37,697 nt of DNA from a virus. Where the stretch lies: positions 1 to 37,697 of IMG/VR virus record IMGVR_UViG_3300012927_000013; one strand, 5' to 3'. Below are positions 1 to 6,488 of the stretch, one piece after another (within the stretch, counting starts at the first letter, position 1; every line of letters starts with the position of its first letter). The translations under genes were made by a program, and so were the position numbers. The notes beneath the pieces were generated by a model. The model saw nothing but the letters and a program-made list of their open reading frames with translations. It was not told the DNA's origin and ran no database searches.

Positions 1-304
1 AGAGGAAGGGACAGGGTACCTTCCGTTGTGCCGCTTTATGTGTGACCCATTGAAAGACATAACCTAAACCGACGATGGCCGAAAGGCAAAGGTCAGTGGG
101 CTGCCAGCAACCGAGTCGAGACGAATAGCGGCGTCGCAGTAAGATTCGGAAGCCAAGGCACATCGGAGTAAATGCTGACCGAGCAGAGGTAAAGGGCGGG
201 ACCGCTACCCGCAAAAGTTTTGCAGCGAGCATGGTCCGGTTGGAAGCCTCCGGCAAATCCCAAATGCGGGTATTGCGAATTACTCGCTGCAAGAGTTTCG
301 GTAT

Positions 305-417
305 GGCTGCATAACTCAGTTAGGTAGAGTGCCTCCAGCAACGCCTCTCGCTATGGCGATATCCATAGATGAAGCGCCAAGTGAAGGAAGTCCACAGTTC
401 AAATCTGTAGGCAGCCA
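305..417 (+). other. tRNA-like domain with a ~40 nt insertion in the anticodon region
   Basis: A canonical tRNA 5' half is visible. The acceptor strand GGCTGCA (305-311) is followed by T8, a 4 bp D-stem ACTC/GAGT, and a D-loop AGTTAGGTA with the expected GG. The 3' half has T-loop TTCAAAT (398-404) on a CACAG/CTGTA stem and acceptor strand GGCAGCC (410-416), then A. Mismatches are A311-G410 and C393-A409. Between the arms lie about 61 nt instead of the usual 17-22. No 7-base anticodon loop with T33 can be found, and the insert contains the hairpin 351-368. No CCA is encoded. It is not an ordinary tRNA. It may be a tRNA-like end of the larger RNA or a tRNA remnant. Confidence 0.4.
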
Positions 418-422
418 TAGCG

Positions 423-461
423 AAAAGGGTAGAGGCTAACCAGCCCCTACCCTTTTGTTTT
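423..461 (+). terminator. Intrinsic terminator of the structured RNA
   Basis: AAAAGGGTAG (423-432) pairs perfectly with CTACCCTTTT (447-456). The stem is extended inward by GGCT/AGCC around an AACC loop and is followed by GTTTTG. It sits directly after the tRNA-like 3' arm. This indicates that the upstream region is transcribed rightward as a discrete RNA. Confidence 0.85.
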
Positions 462-593
462 GCGATAAAATGGGGATGGCGCACGAAAAGCGTTGTCGCT
501 CTGGTCTCAGAGGATAAACGAGACACGAATTGATAATCCTGCATCTAACGGAAAAGCAACTGCGCTCCTATGCGAGCATGATAGGATATCCCC

Positions 594-1196
594 ATGAGTG
601 AGTTTTCTGCGTTCGAAGCCCGGTTCTTTCGTTTCTTCGAGCCAGTCGCCCAACGGCTTCACCGCATCGAAGAGAATCAAAGCATCATCATCCGAAACCA
701 ACACCACATCCTCGAGGGAATAAAAACCATGTCGACCGCTACCGTAACCCTCTCACAAGCCGTTTCCGACCTGACCATAGCCGTTACCGCCGAGACTGCG
801 GCCGTGGCCGAGAACACCGCTGCGTCCACAGCAGAGGCATCTGCTATCACCGCAGCAACCACAGAGATTGCCGATGCCATCACCGCCTTGCAAAACAGCA
901 GCCCTACTCCTGACCAGTCGGCTCTGATCGCCCAGATCGAAGCGGCTGCCCAGGGTATCAGCGCCAGCGCCACGACCATCAGTGCAAACAACACTGCAAT
1001 CGAGACGTCGAACACCAGCATTGCCAGCAGCACAAGTGCGCTGACGGCGGCAATCCCCGCTCCAAATCCGACTGTTGTTCCTGTCGGAACCTCGGTTACT
1101 GCTCCCGTAAGTACGGGGACAACCGGGACTGGCACTGCAAGTCAGCCCGGCACGGAAGCTGTGGGGACTGATCCCGGAGTCGTTCACGGCGTATAA
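594..1196 (+). CDS. Ala/Thr/Ser-rich low-complexity phage protein
   Basis: 200 residues. The first ~45 (with EARFFRFFEPVAQRLHRIEE) look like an amphipathic or coiled-coil helix. After that comes a long run of Ala/Thr/Ser-rich heptad-like sequence, then a Pro/Thr/Gly-rich tail. There are two possible starts: the ATG at 594, preceded by AGGATAT, and an in-frame ATG at 729, preceded by GAGGG, which would give the low-complexity part alone. Similar Ala/Thr-rich proteins are common beside phage structural genes, but I recognise no function. A short protein of the same style is encoded at 12183. An intrinsic terminator follows. Confidence 0.6.
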   Translation: MSEFSAFEARFFRFFEPVAQRLHRIEENQSIIIRNQHHILEGIKTMSTATVTLSQAVSDLTIAVTAETAAVAENTAASTAEASAITAATTEIADAITALQNSSPTPDQSALIAQIEAAAQGISASATTISANNTAIETSNTSIASSTSALTAAIPAPNPTVVPVGTSVTAPVSTGTTGTGTASQPGTEAVGTDPGVVHGV

Positions 1197-1224
1197 TTTG
1201 TAGATATCCCCCAGCAGACAGGTA

Positions 1225-1255
1225 ACAGAGTCCCACCTTCGGGTGGGATTTCTGT
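1225..1255 (+). terminator. Intrinsic terminator after the Ala/Thr-rich gene
   Basis: TCCCACC (1231-1237) pairs with GGTGGGA (1242-1248) around a TTCG tetraloop. It is flanked by ACAGA (1225-1229) and TCTGT (1251-1255), which extend the stem. TTT follows the inner stem. Confidence 0.8.
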
Positions 1256-1279
1256 TGCGTCCATGCATGGATTTCTGTT

Positions 1280-1288
1280 ATGCTTGCA
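1280..1288 (+). promoter_or_regulatory. Copy of the ATGCTTGCA motif upstream of a small gene
   Basis: Exact ATGCTTGCA, ending 18 nt before the ATG at 1307 and just after the terminator at 1225-1255. It is one of eight exact copies in the window (see 3216, 8019, 8031, 11764, 22312, 29049, 34557). Role inferred: operator or promoter element. Confidence 0.4.
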
Positions 1289-1306
1289 GTTGGACAGGTG
1301 GCAGTT

Positions 1307-1492
1307 ATGGCTCGGACAAAATCCAGATGGGGCGCGCAAGCTTCCGGCAAACGCCGCGGTGCACTCCAGCGCGCAACTGGAACCTCTGCCGGTAGGCCAA
1401 TACCTGCTAGGTTGATGAAAGCTGCTGGACGAGGCAAGTACGGCAAGCGCAACCAGCGCAGGGCCAGTCAAGCACGACGGAGCAGCCGATGA
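1307..1492 (+). CDS. Small Arg/Lys-rich basic protein
   Basis: 61 residues, very basic (MARTKSRWGAQ... ending RRASQARRSSR), with no recognisable domain. It may bind nucleic acid through charge. The ATG at 1307 is chosen because AGGTGG lies about 10 nt upstream. The ATG at 1280 falls inside the recurrent ATGCTTGCA motif and lacks a ribosome site. The stop overlaps the ATG of the next small gene (ATGA), suggesting translational coupling. Function unknown. Confidence 0.5.
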   Translation: MARTKSRWGAQASGKRRGALQRATGTSAGRPIPARLMKAAGRGKYGKRNQRRASQARRSSR

Positions 1493-1608
1493 AATTCGAA
1501 GTTGATACACGCCTTATGTGCCGTGTCTGTACCGGTAATCCAACCCCGGGACACCTATGCAATCGCCATCACAAGGAACTGGAAAAGCAGTTAGCTAAAT
1601 CCCAGTAG
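1489..1608 (+). CDS. 39-residue zinc-finger-like protein
   Basis: The ORF starts at the ATG overlapping the upstream stop (ATGA) and encodes 39 residues with CxxC (CRVC) and a later CNRHH. This is a plausible single zinc site. Its 3' end overlaps the end of the convergent minus-strand gene (1595) by 14 nt. Such tiny Cys-pair proteins are frequent in this window, which supports it being real. Function unknown. Confidence 0.45.
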   Translation: MKFEVDTRLMCRVCTGNPTPGHLCNRHHKELEKQLAKSQ

Positions 1609-2332
1609 ATTTTCTCACCACTTCTTCCAACTTCACCATACCTTCAATATCTGGCTCCACAAGCCCTTTGTAGCGCGTGAAAGCGTCTGCGACACCCTTA
1701 GCATCCCGGTAGGCTTCCAAGAGTGCTGTAGCCCTGAATGTGCGGTCTGGTTCGTCCAGCCGTGCGATGCGCCGGATCTCATGATCGAGCCGTCGACTGA
1801 ATGGCAGTTTCGGAATTGCCATCTCCTGATCGTCTTTGTAGGAAATAGCCTCCATCAGCACCCGGAGCAGGGCCTGGCGGTCGAATCTGGATGGGTCGCG
1901 GTAGTGATGCAGGCAGTTGAAGAAGCGGTGAAAGGATGCGATTGACATCAGCTCGCCGAAGACGGGATCGGACTGAAGTGGGACGTCGTACATCAGGCAG
2001 AGGGTTTGAAGCTCGCCTATGCGAACGCCGGTAAGGTCCGCCACCATCTGCGATGAAAGCCATGGGCGCATCGTGAGTGGCTGAAACATGGTGCGGAGCC
2101 ATGCGATTGCCGCCGGCTTGGGCCGCACAACGAAGTTCTGGCGGGTGAAGCGGAGGTACTGGTGATCGAGCAGTGGCTGCAGGCGGTCGAGCGATACCCC
2201 GAGTTCGGCTGCAAGGTCGTGGAGCGATATCTCACTCGTTCCCTGCGAGCAGCTTTGCTTCGCGGTTGCGCTGGTGACGAAGCGTTGCCATGCGTGAGAA
2301 GTGCTCTTTGCCCTTGCTCTGGAGCGTCGCAT
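1595..2332 (-). CDS. Probable DNA-binding protein with two HTH-like segments; start uncertain
   Basis: The frame runs from at least 2332 to the stop at 1595 (about 245 residues). Two helix-turn-helix-like segments are visible: LHDLAAELGVSLDRLQPLL near the N-terminal third, and SSQMVADLTGVRIGELQTL further on. The C-terminal half is helical and charged. Its first ~100 nt overlap the end of the upstream KGG-like gene (2232-2432) in another frame. No ATG, GTG or TTG lies near the junction in this frame, so the real start is either well inside the upstream gene or reached by frameshifting. Function beyond likely DNA binding is unknown. Confidence 0.5.
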   Translation of the reverse strand: MRRSRARAKSTSHAWQRFVTSATAKQSCSQGTSEISLHDLAAELGVSLDRLQPLLDHQYLRFTRQNFVVRPKPAAIAWLRTMFQPLTMRPWLSSQMVADLTGVRIGELQTLCLMYDVPLQSDPVFGELMSIASFHRFFNCLHHYRDPSRFDRQALLRVLMEAISYKDDQEMAIPKLPFSRRLDHEIRRIARLDEPDRTFRATALLEAYRDAKGVADAFTRYKGLVEPDIEGMVKLEEVVRKSTGI

Positions 2333-2432
2333 TCCCACCGAGTCCGCCGACAATTTCATAGAAGCGGTCGTTTTTCTTGGTAAGGGGCTTAGACTTTTTT
2401 GATCTTTCATTTGTCGTTTTCTTGGACGCCAT
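2232..2432 (-). CDS. Small basic KGG-like protein
   Basis: 66 residues beginning MASKKTTNERSKKSKPLTKK, with a Gly- and Lys-rich core (GGLGGNATLQSKGKEHFSRM). This resembles the short Lys-Gly-Gly stress/phage repeat proteins. The start at 2432 is preferred over an upstream in-frame ATG at 2513 because the residues before it are hydrophobic and out of character. It probably forms an operon with the downstream HTH-like gene. Function unknown. Confidence 0.5.
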   Translation of the reverse strand: MASKKTTNERSKKSKPLTKKNDRFYEIVGGLGGNATLQSKGKEHFSRMATLRHQRNREAKLLAGNE

Positions 2433-2574
2433 AATGAATACAGTGTAATGGTTGCAGAAAGATGGTGCAAGCGTCAAAATGAAGATGTAGAATGAGGTAA
2501 CGTCGGAAGTCATGATCCGATCAGGTGGCTTGGAGTCCTGAGCTCTAGGCCGCCGCCCTACTCAGGAGGATGAC

Positions 2575-3210
2575 ATGGAAATTGCTTACGGCGAGTGCCA
2601 CTGCGGTTGCGGCCAGAAAACCAGAATAGCTACAGATAACCATACAAGAAGCGGAACCGTGCGCGGCAAGCCAAACCCATACATTTTCGGGCATCAGGGG
2701 TTCATGGAGCGCCCAGTAATTGTCCAACCAGATGACCCGATGATTCGCTATATTGCGCTCACGCAAGGACAGGTTGCGATTGTTGACGCATCACGATACG
2801 AATGGCTGATGCAGTGGAAGTGGTATGCCCTCTACGACCCCAAGCTTGACCAGTATTATGCCGAGAGGGGATTGCCAAGTAATCAGACCATGAAGATGCA
2901 CGCGGCGATATTGAATCCGCCGCCGGGAAGAAGGGCAGACCACATCAACGGAAATACGTTGGACAACCGTTACGATAATCTACGCCCATCAACACATAGG
3001 CAGAATGGGATAAACACTAAACTACGAAAAGACAACACTAGCGGATGTAGGGGCATTTCTTGGGATAAATCACGTCAGCGGTTTCAGGTGCATATTACCG
3101 TCAACAACATCCAAATCAATCTTGGCAGGTACAAGGAATTATCGGACGCGCAAGCCGCCTATGAGGTGGCAGCGGAGAAGTTACACGGAGAATACCGCCG
3201 CAAGCAATAA
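2575..3210 (+). CDS. HNH homing endonuclease with AP2 DNA-binding domain
   Basis: 211 residues. Residues 1-45 carry a Cys-rich module (GECHCGCGQKTRIA ... GHQG). A middle region around 60-100 precedes the HNH motif ADHINGNTLDNRYDNLRP (about 121-138). The C-terminal ~50 residues (SGCRGISWDKSRQRF ...) are an AP2-type DNA-binding domain. The family comprises free-standing homing endonucleases of phages that nick or cut a target site and spread by gene conversion. A strong AGGAGGA at 2564-2570 supports the ATG at 2575. The same N-terminal Cys-rich module recurs in the HNH gene at 23082. Confidence 0.85.
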   Translation: MEIAYGECHCGCGQKTRIATDNHTRSGTVRGKPNPYIFGHQGFMERPVIVQPDDPMIRYIALTQGQVAIVDASRYEWLMQWKWYALYDPKLDQYYAERGLPSNQTMKMHAAILNPPPGRRADHINGNTLDNRYDNLRPSTHRQNGINTKLRKDNTSGCRGISWDKSRQRFQVHITVNNIQINLGRYKELSDAQAAYEVAAEKLHGEYRRKQ

Positions 3211-3215
3211 TTCTA

Positions 3216-3244
3216 TTGACATGATGCTTGCATGGAATTAGAGT
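3216..3244 (+). promoter_or_regulatory. Sigma70-like promoter for recT with embedded ATGCTTGCAT motif
   Basis: -35 TTGACA (3216-3221), 17 bp spacer, -10-like TAGAGT (3239-3244). The near-palindrome ATGCTTGCAT (3224-3233) starts exactly 2 bp after the -35, the same geometry as at 8031. The placement suggests a repressor operator that occludes the promoter. recT starts 38 bp downstream of the -10. Confidence 0.55.
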
Positions 3245-3282
3245 TGTGAAAGTAAGAACGAACTGAAAGGAACCCGTCAACC

Positions 3283-4152
3283 ATGTCATCGAACCCATAT
3301 TCTCTCGAAACCATCCAGCCCGCCCAGATCGAAGTGTCTCGATCTGAAACCTTCGCCCCCCGGTCGCTCAAAGAAGCATTTGAGTTCGCCGACATCATCC
3401 TTACTTCCGGGATGGCGCCCAAAGCTTATGCATCCATGAAGCCAGAGGTTGCCCGTGCGACGATTGTCGTTGTGCTCCAGCACGGTTTAGAAGTTGGGTT
3501 GCAACCCATGCAGGCAATTCAGAACATCTCCAGCATTAACGGTAACCCGGCAATCTGGGGAGATGCTGCACTCGCTCTTTGCTATTCCAAGCCGCACATC
3601 TGCCAGTATGTCACCGAGATGGATCTGTCGGAAATCAAGCAGCGCGGTTCGGCGACGTGCAAGGCGAAGCGGCGGGATTCCCCGACCGAAGTGTCTGTGA
3701 CATTCACGATGGACGACGCCAAGACTGCTGGACTGCTTTCGAAGGAGTCTACGTGGGGCAAGTATCCGAGCAGGATGCTTCAACTCAGGGCCCGAGGATT
3801 CGCTCTCCGCAATGCCTTCCCTGACATCATGAAGGGCATGGTTCTTGTCGAGGAAGCGCGCGACTATCCGATCATCGAGGCAGACGCAATGCAGTCGTCC
3901 TCGGTCTCTGCCGATACCCCTGCCACCCAAGAGCCAGTAGACGAACCCATCGGTGCTCCTTTGGCAACGAAGTGGTACAAGGCCTACACTGCCTCTGGCT
4001 GGAACCGCGATGACGCCGCCGTGTACCTGAAGGGCATCGGCATAGAGCCGCCACTGGACTCGCGCAGCATCCCAACATCGAAGCTCGATGATGCGATGGC
4101 ATGGGCCGAGACGCGCAATCCTGAAATTCCAGTCAACCCCGACGCCGAGTAA
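3283..4152 (+). CDS. recT: RecT-family single-strand annealing recombinase
   Basis: 289 residues. The central segment WGKYPSRMLQLRARGFALRNAFPDIMKGM (read in two parts, about residues 155-187) is the hallmark of RecT proteins. So is the earlier GLEVGLQPMQAIQNISSING block, near residue 66. RecT anneals complementary ssDNA exposed by a partner exonuclease, here most likely the nuclease at 5827. The C-terminal ~90 residues are Pro/Ala/Glu-rich and less conserved. A ribosome site (GAAAGGAAC) precedes the ATG at 3283. A sigma70-like promoter with an operator-like palindrome lies just upstream. Cytoplasmic. Confidence 0.85.
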   Translation: MSSNPYSLETIQPAQIEVSRSETFAPRSLKEAFEFADIILTSGMAPKAYASMKPEVARATIVVVLQHGLEVGLQPMQAIQNISSINGNPAIWGDAALALCYSKPHICQYVTEMDLSEIKQRGSATCKAKRRDSPTEVSVTFTMDDAKTAGLLSKESTWGKYPSRMLQLRARGFALRNAFPDIMKGMVLVEEARDYPIIEADAMQSSSVSADTPATQEPVDEPIGAPLATKWYKAYTASGWNRDDAAVYLKGIGIEPPLDSRSIPTSKLDDAMAWAETRNPEIPVNPDAE

Positions 4153-4182
4153 TCTAGGCATAGACAGTTTTACGGAGGAAAC

Positions 4183-4569
4183 ATGAAGCGTATTTTCGTC
4201 ATTACGGCAGTTCTTCTTTTCGCGGCAGTAGCATTCGCGCAACAATCACCGGCGGTCAATCAACCGCATACGGGTACACCGATGGTTGAGGTCAAGCCGA
4301 AGGTGGCTGCGATCGACGATTCCGTCAAGCTGGCCCTGGCCACAGAAGAGAACGTGCAACTCAAAGCGCAGATCATCAGCACCCAGGTGAAGGAGCAACT
4401 CGACAAGCAGCTCAACGAGCTCCGGACGCAGTTCGTGGATGCAGACAAGGTTGTGGCGGCATACGAACTCAAGGTGAAGAAGGAAAACGGCTGGGGTGAT
4501 GACGTCGTTTTCAACCGGCAGACCCACAAGTTCGAGAAGCCTGCTCCGGCTCCTGCGGCTGGAAAGTAG
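4183..4569 (+). CDS. Small exported protein with coiled-coil
   Basis: 128 residues. The N-terminus MKRIFVITAVLLFAAVAFAQ is a clear Sec signal peptide with an AFA|Q cleavage site. The mature part has a charged helical stretch (about 50-100, NVQLKAQIISTQVKEQLDKQ) likely to form a coiled coil, then a Pro/Ala tail. ACGGAGGAAAC before the ATG is a good ribosome site. It lies 30 nt after recT and probably shares its transcript. Exported proteins are unusual in a recombination block. Function unknown. Confidence 0.7.
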   Translation: MKRIFVITAVLLFAAVAFAQQSPAVNQPHTGTPMVEVKPKVAAIDDSVKLALATEENVQLKAQIISTQVKEQLDKQLNELRTQFVDADKVVAAYELKVKKENGWGDDVVFNRQTHKFEKPAPAPAAGK

Positions 4570-4614
4570 TCACAAGTTCTCGCGTGGGTATCTTGACGGG
4601 TTCCCTGCGCGGGT

Positions 4615-4650
4615 GAGGGTGGTCGGTGCATGGCTGCGGTGGCCACCCTC
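4615..4650 (+). other. Strong RNA hairpin between two genes
   Basis: GAGGGTGG (4615-4622) pairs perfectly with CCACCCTC (4643-4650) around a ~20 nt loop. No T-run follows, so it is not a classical terminator. It could stabilise or attenuate the transcript ahead of the membrane-protein gene at 4679. Confidence 0.5.
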
Positions 4651-4678
4651 TAAACATCTCTGTCAATCGAGGACGAAC

Positions 4679-5044
4679 ATGGCTAGCGATACGAAGCTTT
4701 CGGTAACCCAATCGTTTTTTGTATTCCCTGCTGCGGTGACTATGATTGCCGTGATGTGGTTTCTGATGATCCCATTCGGCATCTTCGATGCCTGGATCAA
4801 GGTTCATCTGTGGACATGGTTCGCGGTTCCCTACCTGCACGCGCCACAGATCACGCTCTGGCCGATGTATGGAATAAACTGTATCGTTACAGCGTTCAAA
4901 ACTGTAACCAGCAGCGACTCCAAGAAAGACGAGAATGAGAACGGTTGGGATAAATCGATGAAGATGATTGGTCAGCTTGTGATTGGCCCGCTACTCCTGC
5001 TCTTCACCGGATACGCTATCCATCTTTGGATGATTGGGAATTAG
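4679..5044 (+). CDS. Small integral membrane protein
   Basis: 121 residues. Hydrophobic segments are at about 10-35 (FFVFPAAVTMIAVMWFLMIP), 45-75 and a C-terminal one (IGQLVIGPLLLLFTGYAIHL), separated by a charged stretch (SSDSKKDENENG). The ATG at 4679 is chosen for the GAGGA 7 nt upstream; the in-frame ATG at 4496 lies inside the previous gene. It is followed at once by a run of very small genes. It could be holin-like, but it is far from the endolysin. Function unknown. Confidence 0.6.
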   Translation: MASDTKLSVTQSFFVFPAAVTMIAVMWFLMIPFGIFDAWIKVHLWTWFAVPYLHAPQITLWPMYGINCIVTAFKTVTSSDSKKDENENGWDKSMKMIGQLVIGPLLLLFTGYAIHLWMIGN

Positions 5045-5046
5045 CC

Positions 5047-5232
5047 ATGTCGATCGTCGAAACCGTAGAGGCGAGGATGGCCGAGATCAGCAAGTATTAC
5101 TCGGACTGTCTGGAGTTTGAGTTCGGTCTCCATGCTGGCCTATGCACTGAGGCGGAGCGCCCGATTCGCCCGAAGTTCGCGGACTCTATTCGCAACCCGC
5201 CCACCTACGGAACCATTGCGAGAAAGAGGTAG
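5047..5232 (+). CDS. Small hypothetical protein
   Basis: 61 residues (MSIVETVEARMAEISKYYSD...), acidic N-terminal half and basic C-terminus. It starts 2 nt after the stop of the membrane protein gene, so it is probably translationally coupled. No domain recognised. Confidence 0.45.
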   Translation: MSIVETVEARMAEISKYYSDCLEFEFGLHAGLCTEAERPIRPKFADSIRNPPTYGTIARKR

Positions 5233-5235
5233 TCC

Positions 5236-5457
5236 ATGCGTGGAACCGACGTAACTCCAGAGCAACTGGAAGCGGCCAGCGTCTTCCTCGATAACCTGTG
5301 GCTCCGTGATAGGCCAGAAGGCCATGAGATCGTTTCCTTGCGATACGAAGAACTTGTGCGGGCAATGGCATGGTACGGAGCATTGCGAGCGGATGGTGCC
5401 TTGCGTGGAGTTGGCGATACGGAACATCCGACGGCCTTGTTCTCGGTGAAGCCATGA
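5236..5457 (+). CDS. Small hypothetical protein
   Basis: 73 residues (MRGTDVTPEQLEAASVFLDN...), mostly helical with an internal RYEELVRAMAWYGALRADGA segment. It begins 3 nt after the previous stop, and its own stop overlaps the ATG of the next gene (ATGA). It is part of a tightly packed cassette between recT and the exonuclease. Function unknown. Confidence 0.55.
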   Translation: MRGTDVTPEQLEAASVFLDNLWLRDRPEGHEIVSLRYEELVRAMAWYGALRADGALRGVGDTEHPTALFSVKP

Positions 5458-5624
5458 GGCCGGAGCCGATTGAAGAATGGTATGACAATATCGTTGCGCT
5501 TATAGGGGTTCCGTCTACGCCGAGACTCGAAGCGATTGAGGGCATGAGGTCGCTTTACGATAAGGGATACCATCCTGGATTGATAGCCACGGTGTTCAAA
5601 GAGATTCACATGGTGAAGGAGTAG
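5454..5624 (+). CDS. Small hypothetical protein
   Basis: 56 residues (MRPEPIEEWYDNIVALIGVP...). The ATG at 5454 overlaps the upstream stop as ATGA, which fixes the start in preference to the longer in-frame ORF from 5370. Helical, no domain recognised. Same cassette. Confidence 0.5.
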   Translation: MRPEPIEEWYDNIVALIGVPSTPRLEAIEGMRSLYDKGYHPGLIATVFKEIHMVKE

Positions 5625-5626
5625 TG

Positions 5627-5830
5627 ATGACAAACGGAAAAACATGGCTAGGGATAAACAAGAAAGGGCTGAAAGGGGTGTTAATGTTTTGGTTCTTCGT
5701 CCTTTCCATTGTTATTTTCTGTATTGTCCTGCGGATTGCGGTTAACGGCTCATTGACGGCTCAGATATTTATCGCAATTTTCCTATTTGGTTCAGTCTCT
5801 AACGTTATCTATACGGTGAGCAGCCGGTGA
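5627..5830 (+). CDS. Small two-helix membrane protein
   Basis: 67 residues. Two hydrophobic helices (GVLMFWFFVLSIVIFCIVL and AQIFIAIFLFGSVSNVIYTV) follow a basic N-terminus. A GTG at 5624 is an alternative start; the ATG at 5627 is preferred. Its end overlaps the GTG start of the exonuclease gene by 4 nt. It could be a holin- or superinfection-type membrane protein, but nothing in the sequence decides this. Confidence 0.5.
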   Translation: MTNGKTWLGINKKGLKGVLMFWFFVLSIVIFCIVLRIAVNGSLTAQIFIAIFLFGSVSNVIYTVSSR

Positions 5831-6480
5831 GCATCATCTCCATCGATGGCGGAACCTTCCAGCGGGAAGGCCATATTTACCGCGATTCAACAGGTGTGCT
5901 CGTCCCTTCGATTACGCAAATCCTCCGCCTCCAAGGCCTCACTGACTACTCCATGATCGCACCCGACGTCCTCCGAAACGCCCAGGAAAGAGGCACCGAA
6001 GTTCACGACTTGACCGCCGCCTATGATACTCACGGAGAGATTGACGAATCGTGGATTACCGATCGCGTGAGGCCGTACTACCAGGCATACATGAAGTTCC
6101 GCGCGGAGAACCACTTCGTGCCCGATCCCGAGTGGATCGAAAAAGGCATCATCGCTACGCTATTCGGAATGAAGGTGGCTATGACGCCAGATCGCTTCGG
6201 CAAACTGAACGGCCATGATTGCGTTCTTGAACTTAAATGTGTTGAGGCCGAACAGCCATCATGGGCTTTCCAGACGGCCGCCCAGGAACTCGGAGTTTAC
6301 AAGTCGACGCGGGCTGGCCGGGCGATACGGATTGCAGTGCAGTTGAAGAAATCAGGCAAGTATCATTTGTGCTCGCACAAGAACGGTGCCTACGACGTCA
6401 GCCAGTTTATCGCGGCTACGACTACGGTGTACGGACGCATGAATGCAGGACAGGACTTGCTGGCGAAGCTGGCGGCATAG
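5827..6480 (+). CDS. PD-(D/E)XK family phage exonuclease, probable RecT partner
   Basis: 217 residues with a GTG start overlapping the previous stop. Catalytic signature: D122 in TPDRFG, then ELK at 135-137, then QTAAQELGVY at about 149-158. This is the RecB/Cas4/lambda-type nuclease core. Enzymes of this class resect dsDNA ends and deliver ssDNA to an annealing protein, here RecT at 3283. The two genes are separated by a block of six small genes. Length fits small phage exonucleases. Cytoplasmic, metal-dependent. Confidence 0.75.
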   Translation: MSIISIDGGTFQREGHIYRDSTGVLVPSITQILRLQGLTDYSMIAPDVLRNAQERGTEVHDLTAAYDTHGEIDESWITDRVRPYYQAYMKFRAENHFVPDPEWIEKGIIATLFGMKVAMTPDRFGKLNGHDCVLELKCVEAEQPSWAFQTAAQELGVYKSTRAGRAIRIAVQLKKSGKYHLCSHKNGAYDVSQFIAATTTVYGRMNAGQDLLAKLAA

Positions 6481-6488
6481 GAGAAGAG

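Larger units (their letters stand above)
1..461 (+). ncRNA. Large structured RNA, partly RNase P RNA-like, 5' end outside the window
   Basis: No convincing gene lies here, but there is dense base-pairing potential. Examples are a GAAA-capped hairpin (78-87), 91-96 with 175-180, GCGGG/CCCGC (196-212), GCAAAA/TTTTGC (211-223), a perfect 10 bp stem (220-229 with 283-292), CTATGG/CCATAG (351-368) and a 9 bp stem (302-310 with 411-419). It ends in an intrinsic terminator. Several blocks resemble E. coli RNase P RNA in the same order: AAACCGACGATGGCC (66-80), GTAAA followed by a 4 bp hairpin with an ACC loop (168-185), GGCTGC (305-310) and TAGATGAA (366-373) right after a small hairpin. The match to the catalytic P4 core is poor: a weak GAGGAA at 2-7, and ACAGTT where ACAGAA is expected. 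A phage-borne, divergent RNase P-like RNA is therefore only a hypothesis. A structured RNA is well supported. Confidence 0.5.

Noticed and set aside
305-417. Ordinary tRNA gene
   Set aside because: D- and T-arms are good, but no normal anticodon arm exists, two stem mismatches occur and the length is 113 nt, so it is reported only as tRNA-like.
305-417. Group I intron inside a tRNA
   Set aside because: The insertion is only about 40 nt, far too short for a self-splicing intron core, and I see no conserved P/Q/R/S elements.
93-544. Minus-strand ORFs of 82 and 74 codons over the RNA region
   Set aside because: They lie over the structured RNA and terminator and their protein composition is not coherent.
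3487-4245. 252-codon minus-strand ORF
   Set aside because: It is a mirror of recT, a confident gene on the other strand.
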